In this document: piece after piece, positions 34,631 through 44,600 of the stretch
How positions within the stretch are numbered: the first letter of the stretch is position 1
Layout of the letters: every line of letters starts with the position of its first letter
Source: Trileptium ribeirensis
Lineage: Eukaryota; Nematoda; Enoplea; Enoplida; Thoracostomopsidae
Length of the DNA: 64,000 bases
Direction: 5' to 3'
Assembly (NCBI GenBank): GCA_030248225.1
Contig: JASANE010029188.1
Span: 1-64,000, forward strand
Translations under genes and position numbers: made by a program
Notes under the pieces: model-generated
What the model was told of the DNA's origin: nothing
Databases searched by the model: none
The model's input: only the letters and a program-made list of their open reading frames with translations

Positions 34631-36777
34631 ATGGCAGCACGTGGCAGACCTCAAAATACTAGACTTAACATTTCGCCTCTTAATACTATACTTCCTGAAC
34701 CTGATATTAACAATTTGCGCATGGCCTATAACCAAATGGTACGTAGAACAAGTACATATGAAGATACTATTGTTTTGCTTGCCCAATGGAAACTTATCGC
34801 TAACAACCAACAATGTACATGTGGCGACGCGATGTATTTGGATGCGCGTAGTGACCTCGCACGCCCTGACAAGTACGAATGGCGCTGCAAAAAATTGCCG
34901 AGCCAAATTATCTATTCGAGGCGGCTCATTTTTTGCCGGTCACCGGATCACATTGGAAACGACACTCGTGATCATTTTCGGCTACATCAACAACTTGTCG
35001 TCAAACTTCATTCGCTTGCAAACAGGGGTGGCTACAGATACCATTACGAACTGGTACAACTACTGTAGGGATGTCGCTGTGGCTTACGACCGTGATCATT
35101 GGCAAAACAGCATGTTGGGTGGCCCCGGTATCGACGTAGAAGTTGACGAGTCGAAGTTTTTTCGACAAAAATACAACCGCGGCATGCCACGTCGTCAGCA
35201 TGGTTGGGTGGTGGGCATGATTGAACGACAAACGGGCAAGTGTCTACTTTTCCACGTCCCCAATCGCACCATCAACACAATCATGCCTCTAATATTTCAA
35301 TCAGCGAGTAACCGGAATTCCGGTTCCGGCGAAAATCGTGTTCCGGTTGCGGTTCCGGCAAAGGGCAAAAACCATAGCGGAACCGGAATTCCGGTTTAAA
35401 AATTTTGTTTGAAATTTTCCACGTTTTTTGCTTCATCCTGTAATCCAAACATATGTAATATATATATTATACAATGATCAAGCTCCAATACAACCAAGCA
35501 AAAGAAAAGATTAACTAACCAATTTGCCGTGTGAAACGTAAGTAGGGCACATAATTTGAGCAGGAATTTTTCATAAAAACCTGCAGGAGTTTGTTAAATC
35601 AGAGCCAGGTCGATGCTTGTAGCAGCTATTTTACACATCCAGGAGTCTGTGGGATGCGTTTGAATTCAACCAGTCCAACTCGGTAACAGAGTATGGCTTA
35701 CGCAGTACTTAGCGTATGTTTGGCTAACATAAATCGAGTCACGCACAAGCCAGTGCGCTTGTAAACTTGGTAAATCAGTCTAAATTGAAGTAAACTAACG
35801 TTATCTGCAACGCAGCTAGAAACTGCTTTCTTGGCAATGAACTGTATTTATTGAAACTGTGCGAGCAGCATCACAGTGTGTCTCATTTATAGCATTCTGA
35901 TTAGAAAGTTATCATCATTATGATCTAACTGACGGGCAAGGTTTGTCCAACGCTAGCCTAAACAGTGTCTCTGACCACTGATCAGAAAATTATTTTCTCT
36001 TAAAATCATAAACCAATAATTTTAAGTTTCCTAAAGAAGAACATGCAACAAACGTATGTGTAGTAAAGGGAGGCGGCTGGAGACAGAGCGAAAGTGTGTA
36101 TTCTACGCTCCAAGGTTTGTAAGCGCATTCGATTTGACGCAGTATACGCAATGGTGTATAGTGGAAGACATTTTTGGCTCTGAATGTCCAAAACCGACAT
36201 ATTTGATCGATAAATAAACATTATTAGCTTCCTCAGTCTCTTTAAAGTTTCAGAAAGGCAATAATACCATCGCAATACATTAAGTTTAATGTAAAAGTTA
36301 TTTTTAATGCATTTTAAATCCACTATACCTTCATTTCTTCCATCATCTGTTTTACTATATATAAATTTCGAAGACCAACTTCCGGTTCCGGATCCGGTTT
36401 AAAAGGACGGTTCCGGTTGCTGGTTCCGGTAAATTTCGGTTCCGGTTATTCCCTGATTTCAACATATCCGACCGGGAACCCGCATCATCACGGACAGGTT
36501 CCAGACCTACATCCAAGGACTGCGCCACCTACCTAGCCCCCAGCAATATACTCACGCCATGGTCAACCACCATAACCGCCAATTCCTTAATCCCGACGCC
36601 CATACGCAAAACATTGATGGTCTCTGGGGAAATTCGAAAACTTTTATTCGGCGACGCCAAGGTGTTCCTCATAGCCTGTTCCAGCGAATCCTTATTGAAT
36701 TTCAGTGGCGACGACTATTCGCTGTAAATATTGTCGGTGCACTCATTGCCCAAGTCGGAAACATGTATCGCGTCTAG
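34631..36777 (+). pseudogene. Merlin (IS1016/ISXO2-like) transposase, split by hAT insertion
   Basis: A nearly whole Merlin-type DDE transposase. It starts at ATG 34631 and has a zinc-ribbon-like N-terminus (CTCG, later WRCK and NC). It shifts frame in a six-A run (34889-34894), where five A would keep the CxxC in frame. It continues with SIRGGSFFAG, then the catalytic core: VEVDESKFFRQKY (first Asp) and HGWVVGMIERQTG. A 1,154-bp hAT copy sits at 35302-36455. The gene resumes in the same frame with TRIITDRFQTY (second Asp) and HTQNIDGLWGNSK, where the family's third residue, usually Glu in NIEGxW, is Asp. It ends at TAG 36777. Merlin moves by cut-and-paste with 8-bp duplications. The one-base shift, the insertion and E-to-D make this copy dead. 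Confidence 0.85.
35302..36455 (+). mobile_element. hAT-like non-autonomous element, complete copy
   Basis: 1,154 bp inserted in the Merlin gene. The left tip CAGCGAGTAACCGGAATTCC and the right tip (reversed) CAGGGAATAACCGGAAC form the terminal inverted repeat. It is flanked by an 8-bp duplication, ATTTCAAT and ATTTCAAC, with one difference. CAGRG-type tips plus 8 bp fit hAT. Both ends carry many CCGGTT/AACCGG boxes, likely transposase-binding sites. There is no transposase. The 105-codon minus frame 36006-36323 is not recognisable. This copy defines the family seen at 11.9, 14.4, 19.0, 23.2, 30.0 and 30.3-33.9 kb. Confidence 0.85.
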
Positions 36778-36809
36778 AGGTTAGTTCCAATGTCTGTAAT
36801 ACGTTTTCT

Positions 36810-36965
36810 TACAGAGTTCTAGATTAAGCCTAACAAAATAAGCCTAAGACTTAGCCTCAGAATAAGCCTATGCCTTAGACTAAGTCTAAGCCTATGAGCC
36901 TTAGACTAAGCCTAAGCCGGGGGGTTGCCGCCTCCGGACGCCCCGCACTAAGCCGCTCCGCTGGC
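36810..36965. repeat. Degenerate TTAGGC-like tract and GC-rich block
   Basis: Many variants of AAGCCTAA / TTAGACTAAGCC occur in irregular succession (36817-36915), followed by GGGGGGTTGCCGCCTCCGGA. TTAGGC is the nematode telomere repeat, but these units are irregular and interspersed with CTAAG variants. Similar tracts occur at 57600-57640 and 58040-58115. Confidence 0.5.
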
Positions 36966-37099
36966 TAACTGCAACGGTTTTGGGTGCACAGTACTGGTGC
37001 TTCCTCGCATGCGTTTGCCGGTGCAGTATTTCCGGATACCTTAACCTAAGCTTCAAGTTTACCCTAAAACTAAGCCCAGTCTAAACCTAATTTCCAAAC

Positions 37100-37429
37100 A
37101 TCAAAATATCCATATTTCGCTTGCATTCCCGATATCGGGAGCCATATCTTCTTGTGACGGACAGTAATCGCCGCATAGCCCATAGCATTTGCTATATCAT
37201 ATCCAAAGTTGAGCCCAATCGGTCAATCCAATCAAAAATTATGTCCAAAAAGATCAAAAACCAAAATCCATATTTCTGAAAAAATCCGACCCCTGAAATT
37301 GAACCCCTCTCCTGAACCCCTTGAAGAGCTAGAGCCGTGAAACCTTTTCCATTGGAAAGAGCAGGAAAAACTGGTCCATGGAAGATTAGGGGGGTGACAA
37401 TCTTAAGCGGAGCTTTAGGAAAAAAAATT
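37100..37429. other. Non-coding
   Basis: Includes TCCCGATATCGGGA (37127-37140), a perfect 14-bp palindrome. Open frames on both strands have no recognised motif. Confidence 0.45.
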
Positions 37430-37690
37430 TGCCAAAAGAACCTCTTTGCCTCAAAAAATCCAAATAAAAAGAACAAAGAATTTAGCATCATCAGGAGGTT
37501 ATACCTGAAAAGGGGCGACCCTGATCTCGAAGAGATCTCTTTTGGCTCTAGGAAAAAAATTTGGCAAAAAAGCCTCTATACCCCAAAAATCCAAATAAAA
37601 GAACAAAGAATTTAGCATCATCAGGAGGCTATATGTACCTGAAAAGGGGCGACCCTGATCGTCGAAGAGATCTCTTATGGGGATAAGAGA
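37430..37690 (+). repeat. Tandem duplication, period 130 bp
   Basis: GAACAAAGAATTTAGCATCA then TCAGGAGG and GAAAAGGGGCGACCCTGATC occurs twice (tttagcatca at 37481 and 37611), with a near-identical leader. The second unit has a few extra bases (TATATG). Confidence 0.85.
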
Positions 37691-38439
37691 TGATTGGGGG
37701 TTCCAGAGACTATGGGGGCTATACTGAAAAGACGGTCGGAGCCTTCTCTGATTTTTCCCCCTCAGCCCAATCAGGGCCGAAAATTGTCTTCAAATAGTAG
37801 ATCCCGTGGGAAAACGAACGATCTGGGCTAATCTGGGTTGTACCGCTTTCTCGGTTTTAAATTAGCTTCTTAAAACACGCCAAAGGCAGATATATACAAA
37901 AACACCGGTGGCAGTACATTAGCAAACAGTGAATGTAAATAATTTTCAGTGTATATATTAGTGGTTTCTTCGGACACGTGGCAAATGAAATTCTATTTGC
38001 TAAATGGAGGCATGAGAAGGGTCAAAAAATGTCAGAATTTGTGACAGCTTCCAAATGTGTCTTTTTCAGTTAATTCTTCCTACTATACACGCGACAATGT
38101 TACACGCATTTTGATCCAGAGTTTTGAGCCACATGCCAGATTCTTTTTCAGGCTAACCACGTGATCTGAAAATTTAAAAAACGGTTCAATTTTGGTTTTG
38201 CGGTAATGATTGACATATTTTTGGTTACAGTCAGTAGGAGTTTTATCTAACCACATAGAAACTATTCTTCTTATCCTTATATTGGCAAAACAACGGTAAG
38301 TGGAAACATTCGAAATTTATAAATTACACCTTTCAAGGAAATTATATTTTAAGGAAAAAATTTACGCTTTAAGGTCCTAGTATATACCTGTAACCTACGT
38401 GGGTCTAGGGTACGTATTATCCACGTTAGATTACACTCT
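37691..38439. other. No gene recognised
   Basis: Non-coding AT-rich DNA. Confidence 0.5.
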
Positions 38440-38990
38440 CTCGGTTGTACAAATGATGGGTCGTTTGAGGCGCTACCTATGCTTGTAGAATGCACAGTCG
38501 AATAAATTTCGATTAGTAAATTGACAGTTCACCCAATAGTTTATTATAACTCGTGTTATCTATTAGAATACACATATAAACATATACTTACATTACTCTC
38601 GGTATATGCTGAATACGCTCCGATTGTAAAGATTCTTGCAACGCGTCAATTTGTTTGATCACCGATTGGAACTGAATTGCTTACACTCGCTGCGCAAGGG
38701 TTTAAATAATCTTTTCTCGCCCCAATTCCCGGGAACTAAATTAAACCTAGTTCTGAAACCTCTCTAACTCCTAATATTTTAATGTAATCGTTGCCAGAGA
38801 AGCTACCAGTTCTTGGAATTTCCAAATCCGCTCCCTAACTTAAGTTTTAATTTTTGTTCTAGAGAAAGACTTTTTATGAAATTCGTCGAATTGTTAACTC
38901 AAAACATTTTTCCGAAATTTAGACGCGGATTCAGCACATACACACTCACACATCCGCTAATTAGGTGTCAATACATAAGGCACTCATTAC
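38440..38990. repeat. Dispersed repeat B, copy 2 (possible solo LTR)
   Basis: Same orientation and landmark order as 27475-28140 (CACCCAATAGTTTATTATAA, TTTAAATAATCTTTT, TTCTTGGAATTTCCAAATCC). The two copies lie about 10.9 kb apart but are strongly diverged, so they are more likely independent remnants than the two LTRs of one element. Confidence 0.5.
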
Positions 38991-39604
38991 TAATTTAAAC
39001 AACATACAAACGACAGTACAACATTATATAAATATTCAATGTTGTATCAAATTTACCAACGCTGGTAAATTTGTTATAACAATTGTAGCGTCAGTTTATC
39101 GCAATTTACCGACCTCGATACTGTCATATTGAGCTGATGACACTGATATAGAAAGGAGAAATGAAAAGTAGTTATCTGAACTTAAATATAAATAACTGCT
39201 TATGAACATAAATGGTTATACGTAAAAGTTATCTATCTGTTTATGTAAGAACCTTAGCGGATTTCGTTATAATTTTTACACGGGCCACGCCTTTGCCGCG
39301 CTGGAGGGCTCAGAAGAAATATCTATAGTCACTAACTATAAAATAAAAAGGAGCAAGATTCCTTGAAGTAATTTTGCGTTACAAGCCATTGAACTTTCGG
39401 GTGAGGGCGACACGGTTCCAGGTCTTTGTGCTCATGCACCCGGTCGAATTTTCGCGACCCAGGAGTTGCATCTAAGAGTTCTAATATTAAGTAATTTTTA
39501 AAAAAATTCATGAAGGGTTTTTTATGCTAGGGCGAGTTAATCTATTTTGCTCCTACCCATAATTTTTTATGTACAGATCTATTAACAAGTAAACTAGTAT
39601 CTCG
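38991..39604. other. Non-coding
   Basis: AT-rich, no recognised feature. A GGGTGAGGGCGACACGG block at 39400 resembles the repeat A leader. Confidence 0.4.
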
Positions 39605-39838
39605 CAAGTGAGGGTGAAACGGAGTTAGTATGGTTCATTTTTAAGTTATTTTGTTTAATCATCTGTAACAGGCTGTGTCGTATATATCACCCTAAAATCT
39701 TTTGTAACCTGAGCCTATTGAAATACTACACCCTCGGTAAACCCTAAACCCAAAAAAAACAACTAACAAAGATTCAAGTATTTGTGATGGTCTCTAGATA
39801 ACCAAACCATTGTAATCAGCCTTCGGAAATTTCTATAT
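39605..39838 (+). repeat. Repeat A copy cut off by the 39839 transposon
   Basis: Leader GTGAGGGTGAAACGGAG, TTTAATCATCTGTAACAGG, the ACAAAGATTCAAGTATTTG block, GGTCTCTAGATAACC and core TCAGCCTTCGGAAATTTCTA, then the left terminal repeat of the 4.76-kb transposon. The flank beyond the transposon (44601 on) does not continue the repeat. Confidence 0.6.
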
Positions 39839-39866
39839 CGTCGCTGATAATGCCAAGGGGCGCATA
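39839..39866 (+). repeat. Left terminal inverted repeat
   Basis: 28 bp, identical to the reverse complement of 44573-44600. Ends with the GGGGCGCATA motif that recurs subterminally. Confidence 0.9.
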
Positions 39867-39979
39867 CCATGTAATTTGTAAATATGAGCATTATTCAATT
39901 ATCTTGAACAGAAAATTTTGCTCTTTCGTTTACGCCAATAGCCGTATGCGTAGCATTAGTATTTGTTAAGTTATAGGCA

Positions 39980-40135
39980 AATTTCCAATGGGCCTATAAC
40001 TACGTTCTTCGTTTTGATGTTATTGACAAAGGGCCTATAGCTTGTACGCCCATTGGCATCAATCACCTGCTATTAATGCTGAAGTAGACAAAGGGCGTAT
40101 ATCGCTGTACGCCCATTGGCATTGTCAATAATTGT
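39980..40135. repeat. Left subterminal repeats
   Basis: AATGGGCCTATA (39988), AAAGGGCCTATAGC with GTACGCCCATTGGCAT (40028-40058), and AAAGGGCGTATA with GTACGCCCATTGGCAT (40090-40122). They are variants of the terminal GCCAAGGGGCGCATA box in both orientations and form small hairpins, the usual layout of transposase-binding sites. Confidence 0.65.
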
Positions 40136-40981
40136 ATGTTAGTTGGTGACAGGTACATTGCAGTGGGCGCACAGCTACATGTGTTACATACACACCCGAA
40201 GCTTATTCTTGCTCGTTTGTAACACTGACCTTTCAGTAACGTCAGAAATTAGTCACATAAGTGTCGAACTATTATCATAAGACGAAGTGGTTATTCTATT
40301 GTCGAACAATCGGATGTAGAGCGAATTTCCAGAGTTTTGAAATATTTTGAAGCATGGACCTAGCAAAATTTTCATAGTTTAGCCGTCCCCCTGCAGTGTC
40401 TGCCGGCTCACTGCTCACCCATTTGCAGCATATCTGTATATGCAACCTCAGTGCGCTCTGTTCCTTCATAATGCAGCTTCGACCTGGCGAAAAATTGAGG
40501 GTGAAATAAAACGACCAGACGTTTTCTACCGGAGATTAAGGATAACTTGTCCCCATTAAGCACGTATCGGGCGATTGAACTATGTAGTGTGGCCTGAAAT
40601 TGATCGCATTTTTAAGTATGAGTGTATTTATTAATGATATGGCATGGGCGAGCCTGCCCCCCCAAAAGGCATTGAATATATAGCAGCGCATGGCTTAGAA
40701 AATATTCGTCGAGAAACGTTTAGTATTCAAAAGCAACTAAGAGATCGTCATTGATTTCACGGCAGACTTTGGACAATTTTTTCAACTCTCGCTGGCAAGG
40801 TAAAATCAATTAGCAATGTTTAGATAACTCGACGAATATTATTATTCAATGCTTTTTGGCGCGTGTGGCGGGTGGCCTAGCCGAGCTTAAAGCAACTGCG
40901 CAACATAACGTTAGTAACGTAGCTATTAACTATTTTCAGGTATATATTAGACTCGCGGGTACGTATATAATTTCTCCCAAA
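40136..40981. other. 5' non-coding part of the transposon
   Basis: No ATG-started frame. A frame open from a TTG at 40856 joins the transposase frame, but its 42 extra residues look unlike protein. TATTTTCAGG at 40931 could be a splice acceptor of a 5' UTR intron. Confidence 0.45.
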
Positions 40982-43900
40982 ATGCTTAATTGGAATGTGG
41001 ATGACTTTATTTGGGTAAAATGTGCTACAAAAACTAAAGTAACATTCTGGCCAGCAATCGTTGCAGATCCTACGACGTCTGTTACTCCAGTTGCTGAAGG
41101 GCACTTATTTGTTTGGTATTTCGGCCGGGTTCGAAGCCAATACGGTTATCCCGCCGTTACTGATGTTGAGACGTTTATTAATCCAAATTTACCGGTCTAC
41201 CTAAAGAATACAATGCCGACTTTTGTTAAAGCTATGAACCATCTTAAAGAATATTGTGCTCACGAGAATATTGTCGATATTTTAAATACAATCTGCAAAG
41301 CAGGAAAAAGTACTAAATTCCGACTATGTAATATTGACCAAAGTATCGATGATAGTGATGGGGATAATGACAGTAATTCGGATGGTGACGAATACAACGA
41401 TGCAAACGACGGGGATTATATACCGTCTGAAGGTGAAGACGGTGGAGATACGACTGCTATTGATAATTCGATTGCCGCAGTCCTACGTCAAGTTGTCGGA
41501 GCTGCGGAATCGGCAGATAACACTTCCGGTATAGAAGTTGAGCAATCGGCACCCCCAGACTGCGGCCCGGATATGGATGCCATGGATGCACCATCGGCAG
41601 ACGGCGCTTCAAATGCGGATGTCGAGGTAGCGGCGGCTGTGGCTAACGGTTTGTGTAGTAGCGTTGCTGCTACTGTGCGTAGCAAAAAAACGGAACTATC
41701 GAGGGACTTTAGAAAGAGACCACGAGCTTTTGGTCTTCAATACATCAAACGAAGTACGAAGGAGACGGCACAAATAGAACCTGAACGGATCGCTATACCG
41801 ATGGCTGAAGTGTGCGCAAAAGGTAAGTGTGGTAAAGACTGTGCAACAGTTGACAATGCTCTTCGCCAGAGACTTAAGGAAGAGTTTTGGCAGCTCGGCG
41901 ATCAATGTATTCAACGTAATTATGTGTGTGAACGCGTCAAGTCAAGGGCTGCTAAACAGTGTGTTGGTAAACGGAAGATGACCAATAATTACTTCTTCAA
42001 GATTATAGCTAATGAACAAACGACTACCGAAATTGCTGTCTGCAAGGATTTTTTCCGGAAGACACTGGGAATTTCGGATAAATTTGTTCGAAACACGATA
42101 AGCAGGCGTTCCGAAAGCGGCGTTTATAGGGGCAGAAAAAAACCTGAGAAAAATGCAGCCATTCAACAGCAGATTGAACTGAACACTGCACGTGTCCACG
42201 AACATATTAACATGTTTCCGAGAGTCCCAAGTCATTATTGTAGGAAAGACTCGGGTGGAGAGTACTTGGAATCGAATGTGCGGTCTACCAGCAACATGCA
42301 CAGGCTTTATTTGCAGTTCTGCCAAGACAAGGGATACGAAAATCCAGTATCGCTCTCAAGTTATCGAACCATATTAAAACGGGACTTTAAAATTTCGTTT
42401 TTTAAGCCTAAGAAAGACATGTGTGCAACATGTGAGCGCTATCGCGCGCTTACTGGCCAGGAAAAAGCTGATTTTGAGGCAACCTTCAATGAACATATCA
42501 GGCGGAAGGAAGCTGCGAAACAGCAAATGGACTTGGATAATGCCGTAGCTCGGGCGGAGGATGATACTGTTACACTAAGTTTTGATCTTCAAAGTGTCCT
42601 TTACGTGCCAATGTCGAACGTCGGCACACTTTATTACAAGAGGAAATTGGCGACATACAATCTCACCGTATGCAATCACAGCGACAACAGCGGCCACTGT
42701 TTCTATTGGACGGATGTTGACGGTAAGTCGCAGCACCTGTGTATATACTCAACTGTTTTTACATGAAACTCACTCTGGACATTATACCGCGGACGCTATA
42801 CAGTCGTGCTAGAGGATCTGATAGCCTAAAACTTGCAGCCAAAAATCCCAAAATTATAGGGGAAAGTATAAGTAGTACGGTATGAATATATAGCTTGATT
42901 AAGCTTATGGTATAATTAGCTAAATCCTTCAGAGGTTCTAACGTTTCATATCAAATCCTAGACTTCTTAGTTTTTATACTGCGAAGGGCATGGGCACCAA
43001 GGAAGAATTTCTTGCGATCGCTTGAAAATGCGCCCGTTAATTGCCGGCGGGCCAATGGTTCATGGCATTTCAAAGTGTAAGCGAGAATAGCCAAATCTAC
43101 TGGCTGGTTTAGCCCAGGATCGTAAAATGTGGAAAGCTGTCGTACATGACGCAAATATACAAATCTTAGTTTTACAGATCAAATCTTAGAATCCTCCTAC
43201 TACTAACGGCCTATAGTGTTGGTTCCAAGTCTAGAACAGGTCAGGCATCGCAGGTCTTTCTAACATCATAAAAATACCGGGCGAAAACGGCGGTTAGTGA
43301 GAAAAATGTTATGAAAAAATATAAGGCAAGCTGCCATAGTGCCAAATTCAACGTTTACGTCCAAATTCCAGGGTTCTAAAAGTCACTCGCTCGCTGCTCA
43401 CTGATCGCTCTTACGATAAGCAAAGCTAAGGGTAATTTCTATCAACTGAACAATAATATATATTTTTAGGAAACCGAGGCGCGATCGAAATAGCGACGTG
43501 CCTGTACAAATTTCTTCTTTCTTTGCCGCCAACTGTACGTAAAGTGGTGTTGTGGTCCGACACGTGCACTGGACAGAACCGCAACCAGTACGTCACATCA
43601 GCTTTGGTCCACGCTTTGCGACAATCTTCTATCGAAGAAATACACCAAAAATTCCTGGAAAGTGGGCATACATACATGCCTTGCGATACAATGCACTCGA
43701 ACATTGAATATGTCAACCGCCATGTGAAGATCGCCGTCCCGAACGATTGGGTCAACGTGCTTAAGCTTGCCAGACCAAGTAAACCGTTCAGCGTCGTTCA
43801 GCTGCGTTATTCCGATTTCTTCGACTTCAAAAAATTTGCTGCGGCCCTTTTCTGCAACAAAAGGCCAACTATTCCGTGGATGCTTTCCAAACACATCAAA

Positions 43901-44137
43901 GTTAGCAAAAGCCATCCGAATGAAATTAAGCACCGTCGCGACTACAATTCCGAATTTGGCACATACACGCTTCCACACGTCACTGAAACACGATCCAACA
44001 AATCCACCACCCTGACGTCAGCCTACAAATCACGCCTGCCGATTTCAAAAGCAAAAAAGCAAGATTTGCTATTGCTGTGTCGGGATCCTGGTATAATTGG
44101 GAAGGATATGAACAATTCTATCTTAGTCTTCAACTGA
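40982..44137 (+). CDS. PWWP / RNase H-like transposase, two exons
   Basis: Exons 40982-42722 and 43470-44137 (802 codons). I chose ATG 40982 because the PWWP-like domain starts right after it: DDFIWVKC, then TFWPAIV (W23-P24 as in PWWP), VWYFGR and a helical tail to about residue 93. Next come an acidic linker (about 118-165), a Cys cluster (C278, C283, C287), a helical DNA-binding-like region, a SHYCRKD block, and FFKPKKDMCATC (C481, C484). The RNase H-like core follows: TLSFDLQS (D535), VLWSDTCTGQNRN (D611), then GHTYMPCDTMHSNIE (D653 or E660). This order matches a family of arthropod and cnidarian proteins (DUF7869, from memory). It should cut and join DNA at the terminal repeats in the nucleus. 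The function is inferred from the fold-like motifs and from its position between the repeats. Confidence 0.85.
42723..43469 (+). other. Intron of the transposase gene
   Basis: 747 bp, GTAAGTCG donor after GACG and TATTTTTAG acceptor before GAAACCG. Splicing restores the frame through D-G-N-R-G-A-I-E. An unspliced message would stop at 42764-42766, just before the second catalytic Asp, so splicing decides whether active transposase is made. Confidence 0.85.
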
Positions 44138-44282
44138 TGACGAAGACAGGATCGATGTGGAACTAGACTGCATAGATAGCGACGACGACGACAGCGAGCC
44201 AAATAGTGGGGCAAGTGATATTGAAGACGAGGACGCTGATTCAGTCGATATGGAACAACCGTGCTGCTCCAAGAGCTTATGA
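44127..44282 (+). pseudogene. Out-of-frame acidic tail of the transposase
   Basis: Just before the stop of the transposase, the +1 frame reads SSTDDEDRIDVEL, then a D-rich stretch (IDSDDDDSEPNSG) and a final MEQPCCSKSL before TGA (44280-44282). Composition matches the acidic linker of the same protein. A one-base insertion near 44100-44126 would explain it, giving a protein shortened by about 50 residues. Alternatively, a small unseen intron joins the frames. Confidence 0.55.
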
Positions 44283-44312
44283 CTAGAGGTAAAAAATCAA
44301 TAGTTTAGACAA

Positions 44313-44374
44313 GACAAGGGGCGCATACATTATAGTGTAAATGAATATTTCGTTAATGCCAAGGGGCGCATAGC
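44313..44374. repeat. Right subterminal repeats
   Basis: GACAAGGGGCGCATAC (44313) and AATGCCAAGGGGCGCATAGC (44355) are direct copies of the inner part of the terminal repeat, 200-260 bp inside the right end and in the same orientation as the left one. Confidence 0.75.
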
Positions 44375-44572
44375 GATCAGGATAGCTATGTCTTCGAAAA
44401 ATTAAGTTGAGTGATCACGAATGGCATGGTCTTAGGATAGGTCGTTTTCTGACTAGTTTGGCAATATATCTAGCCTAATAAAATAGCCCTGCAGCGTATG
44501 ACTAATATTTGCGGACTTATGAAACATAAGAAAAATTTTCAATCTACGTTATCTCAAAATCATCCAAAATAA

Positions 44573-44600
44573 TATGCGCCCCTTGGCATTATCAGCGACG
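44573..44600 (-). repeat. Right terminal inverted repeat
   Basis: Perfect 28-bp mirror of 39839-39866, ending ATTATCAGCGACG. Confidence 0.9.

Larger units (their letters stand above)
39839..44600 (+). mobile_element. Complete DNA transposon with PWWP-containing transposase
   Basis: A 4,762-bp element with perfect 28-bp terminal inverted repeats (39839-39866 and 44573-44600), beginning CGTCGCTGATAATGCCAAGG. Inner copies of the same motif lie near both ends. It carries one intron-containing gene covering most of its length on the + strand. Identical ends and an intact gene suggest recent activity. No target duplication is clear: ATAT precedes and TTCG follows, CG at the tips could be part of the target, and TTCGG occurs 12 bp before the left end and directly after the right end. 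Superfamily not assigned; the transposase resembles arthropod/cnidarian proteins that I recall as DUF7869-type. Confidence 0.85.

Noticed and set aside
34604..34906. 100-codon minus frame
   Set aside because: Antisense shadow of the Merlin transposase N-terminus.
36006..36323. 105-codon minus frame inside the hAT element
   Set aside because: Broken in the other copies and unlike any hAT transposase; chance frame in a non-autonomous element.
36810..36965. Interstitial telomere
   Set aside because: Units are too irregular and mixed with CTAAG words to be a true telomere array.
27475..38990. One 11-kb LTR retrotransposon bounded by repeat B
   Set aside because: The two copies are too diverged, the interior is unrelated elements, and no gag/pol sequence lies between them.
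40856..40981. N-terminal extension of the transposase from TTG 40856
   Set aside because: No ATG, composition unlike the rest, and the PWWP-like domain begins right after ATG 40982. A possible splice acceptor lies inside it.
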